From Bacilli bacterium (GTDB lineage: Bacteria; Bacillota_I; Bacilli_A; ML615J-28; CAG-698), in the NCBI GenBank assembly GCA_028693885.1, contig JAQUUM010000086.1, positions 1 through 6,025 of the forward strand: a DNA stretch of 6,025 nt. The letters are read 5' to 3'. The translations under genes and the position numbers were made by a program. This document shows positions 4,438 through 6,025 of this stretch, one piece after another. Position 1 is the first letter of the stretch. Each line of letters begins with the position of its first letter. The notes under the pieces were generated by a model, which saw only the letters and a list, made by a program, of their open reading frames with translations, had not been told where the DNA came from and did not search any database.

Positions 4438-6025
4438 TTATGAGAACTTTTTCATAACTACAGCACCATCATGATACAAATAATCAGTTGTGATCATATC
4501 AACACCATAGTTTATTTGAACATTAGCACTTGTTACTGTATTTAAAGTATACGAATTAACAAGTAATCCGTTATTATGAAATTCATTAACGATATCTTGA
4601 GTTAAATCACCATAAGCCATATCTAGAGATATTTTATTTGTTATAGCCCAATCTTTATATGAATCATAAGTAGCCTTAGATCCACACAACCATTGTAAAT
4701 TAGCATCACTATAACTTGTTCTAATAGCATCTAATACCGGTCTCATAGAAGTCATAAAAATAGATTTTTCATACCAACCTTTACTCTTAACATATTCAAC
4801 TAATAGACCTACTTTACTAGTATCATTACTGTTAAGTCCTGTTGTCCATTTTATTTCAATAACTGCAGTTATATCATTATCTTTACATAAATCTAAGTAG
4901 TCTCCTAAAGTAGCAATACTAGCAGTATATGTCCCAGCTGGAGGATATGACGTTGATCTTGTTTGAGTAACTGTCATAGCTTGTAATTGAGCTAAAGTTT
5001 TCGATTCAGGAGTAGATGTTTGATATGGTTCTGTTAAGACTTTTTCACCACTTGCATCGTTTAGATGAGCATTATGGAATATGATAAACTGATTATCACT
5101 AGTTACTCTAATATCACATTCTAAAGCATTATACCCTCTTGCAATACCTGCTTCAAACGCTCCCATAGAATTACTTACATATGCATCACTACAACCGCGA
5201 TGCCCTACCCACATAAATTCATTAACTGTTATGTTTCGCTCTAATGTAGCAGTATTACCATGATATAAAACTTCATATACTATAGTATATTTTCCTGCTA
5301 CTTGATTTGAATATCCATTATATATAATTTCAATATCATCAGTTATATTTCCTGATTCTAAAGTGTAAGCATAAATCCCATCAAACAAATCAAATGTTTC
5401 ACCTTTTTTAATTACAACATCTAGATAAGTTCCATATGAATTATAAATAACAGGCGTATCAGCAATCAAAGTAGGTGCTACAACCACTTCAAAAGTAGTC
5501 GTTGCACTACTGTTATAAACAGAAGTAATAGTAATACTAACAGTACCATATGCATGAGTAGAAATAACACCCTCAGAAATACTTGCGATGTTATCATTAC
5601 TGCTTGTCATAGTCAATTCTAACTCTTCAGCATTAAGTGGTAATACACTAACATTTAAATCCCAAGTATCATCTTTATCTAAAGAAGTAGTAAGCTGACT
5701 ATTAATTACTATTTCACTAGGATAAATTTTTTCTTCCCAAACAGCAGTTACTTTAAAGTAACCTGTCGTTCCACTAGGAATAGCAGTTATAGTATTAGAT
5801 GCATCATCTATCCAACGAACAAAATTATAACCAGCTCTAACAGGACTTATTAAAGTAATATCTTCAGTAATTTCAACATAAGTTGAAATTATTGTTGGAC
5901 TAATTTTAATAACATTCCAAAATCCATCAGCTGCTGTAGCTGATGTAAAATTAGCACTAATTGGGTATTCACTTTTTTGAGTACTATTTAAAAACGCATA
6001 TACATTACTTCTCCAAATAGCACTG
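4438..6025 (-). CDS. Modular surface protein with C-terminal glycerophosphodiester phosphodiesterase domain (5' end missing)
   Basis: The frame is open from the right window edge to TAA 4440-4438, giving 528 residues; the start and signal peptide lie outside. Order in the fragment: residues about 49-97, an InlB B-repeat-like unit (AGYNFVRWID ... KVTAVWEE); about 101-183, a BIG2-type Ig-like domain (TMTSSNDNIASISEGVI); about 188-268, a second Ig-like domain resembling DUF5011 (GKYTIVYEV); and about 271-520, GDPD. GDPD residues are intact: H275-R276 in GHRG, E302 and D304 in LECDIR, H317 in FHNAHL, E390 in VIEIK, and the C-terminal GVDMITTDY. It should hydrolyse glycerophosphodiesters to glycerol 3-phosphate and an alcohol outside the cell; teichoic acid or host-lipid fragments are possible substrates. 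There is no LPXTG or C-terminal anchor. The usual ENT and HD motifs read SNS and HN here. The in-frame TTG at 5616 is internal, within the Ig domain, not a start. Confidence 0.9.
   Translation of the reverse strand, partial: SAIWRSNVYAFLNSTQKSEYPISANFTSATAADGFWNVIKISPTIISTYVEITEDITLISPVRAGYNFVRWIDDASNTITAIPSGTTGYFKVTAVWEEKIYPSEIVINSQLTTSLDKDDTWDLNVSVLPLNAEELELTMTSSNDNIASISEGVISTHAYGTVSITITSVYNSSATTTFEVVVAPTLIADTPVIYNSYGTYLDVVIKKGETFDLFDGIYAYTLESGNITDDIEIIYNGYSNQVAGKYTIVYEVLYHGNTATLERNITVNEFMWVGHRGCSDAYVSNSMGAFEAGIARGYNALECDIRVTSDNQFIIFHNAHLNDASGEKVLTEPYQTSTPESKTLAQLQAMTVTQTRSTSYPPAGTYTASIATLGDYLDLCKDNDITAVIEIKWTTGLNSNDTSKVGLLVEYVKSKGWYEKSIFMTSMRPVLDAIRTSYSDANLQWLCGSKATYDSYKDWAITNKISLDMAYGDLTQDIVNEFHNNGLLVNSYTLNTVTSANVQINYGVDMITTDYLYHDGAVVMKKFS

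Noticed and set aside
5614..5616. TTG as the start of the GDPD gene
   Set aside because: The frame stays open to the window edge with clear InlB-like and Ig-like protein sequence upstream; the TTG splits an Ig domain and has no ribosome binding site.

Overview
The window is AT-rich bacterial DNA read with the standard bacterial code: pdxT and the antitoxin gene both end in TGA, and tryptophan is written TGG. That argues against the TGA=Trp mycoplasmas. Together with strong AGGAG-type ribosome binding sites, a lipoprotein signal, InlB-type/Ig-like surface repeats and low GC, it suggests a low-GC Bacillota or Acholeplasma-like lineage, perhaps a gut-type Bacilli/Erysipelotrichia relative. The exact lineage cannot be read from the window.

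Left part (1-1841): a truncated lipoprotein gene runs leftward off the window and is divergent from the rightward pdxS-pdxT operon. The shared 173-bp intergenic region holds one extended -10 promoter for each direction and an 18-bp near-perfect palindrome between them. PdxS and PdxT form the glutamine-dependent pyridoxal 5'-phosphate synthase. A hairpin with a U-tail, which contains the pdxT stop codon in its 5' arm, ends the operon and probably also works from the other side.

Middle part (1881-3580): a leftward two-gene operon encodes a DUF6088/AbiEi-like winged-helix antitoxin followed by an AbiEii-type nucleotidyltransferase toxin, with a 35-nt gene overlap. The operon has a consensus -35 promoter. 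A perfect 10-bp inverted repeat overlaps the -35 and is a good candidate for the antitoxin's autoregulatory operator.

Right part (3590-6025): a leftward operon contains the C-terminal 528 codons of a large modular surface/secreted protein (InlB-like repeat, two Ig-like domains, C-terminal glycerophosphodiester phosphodiesterase). Twelve bases later comes a cytosolic patatin-like phospholipase, closed by a hairpin terminator. The pair could act on successive steps of phospholipid breakdown, although the two enzymes seem to be on opposite sides of the membrane.

No tRNA, rRNA, CRISPR array, insertion sequence or phage gene was seen. No wholly new system is evident. The most interesting items are the toxin-antitoxin operator architecture, the surface GDPD/patatin pairing, and the palindrome in front of pdxS.
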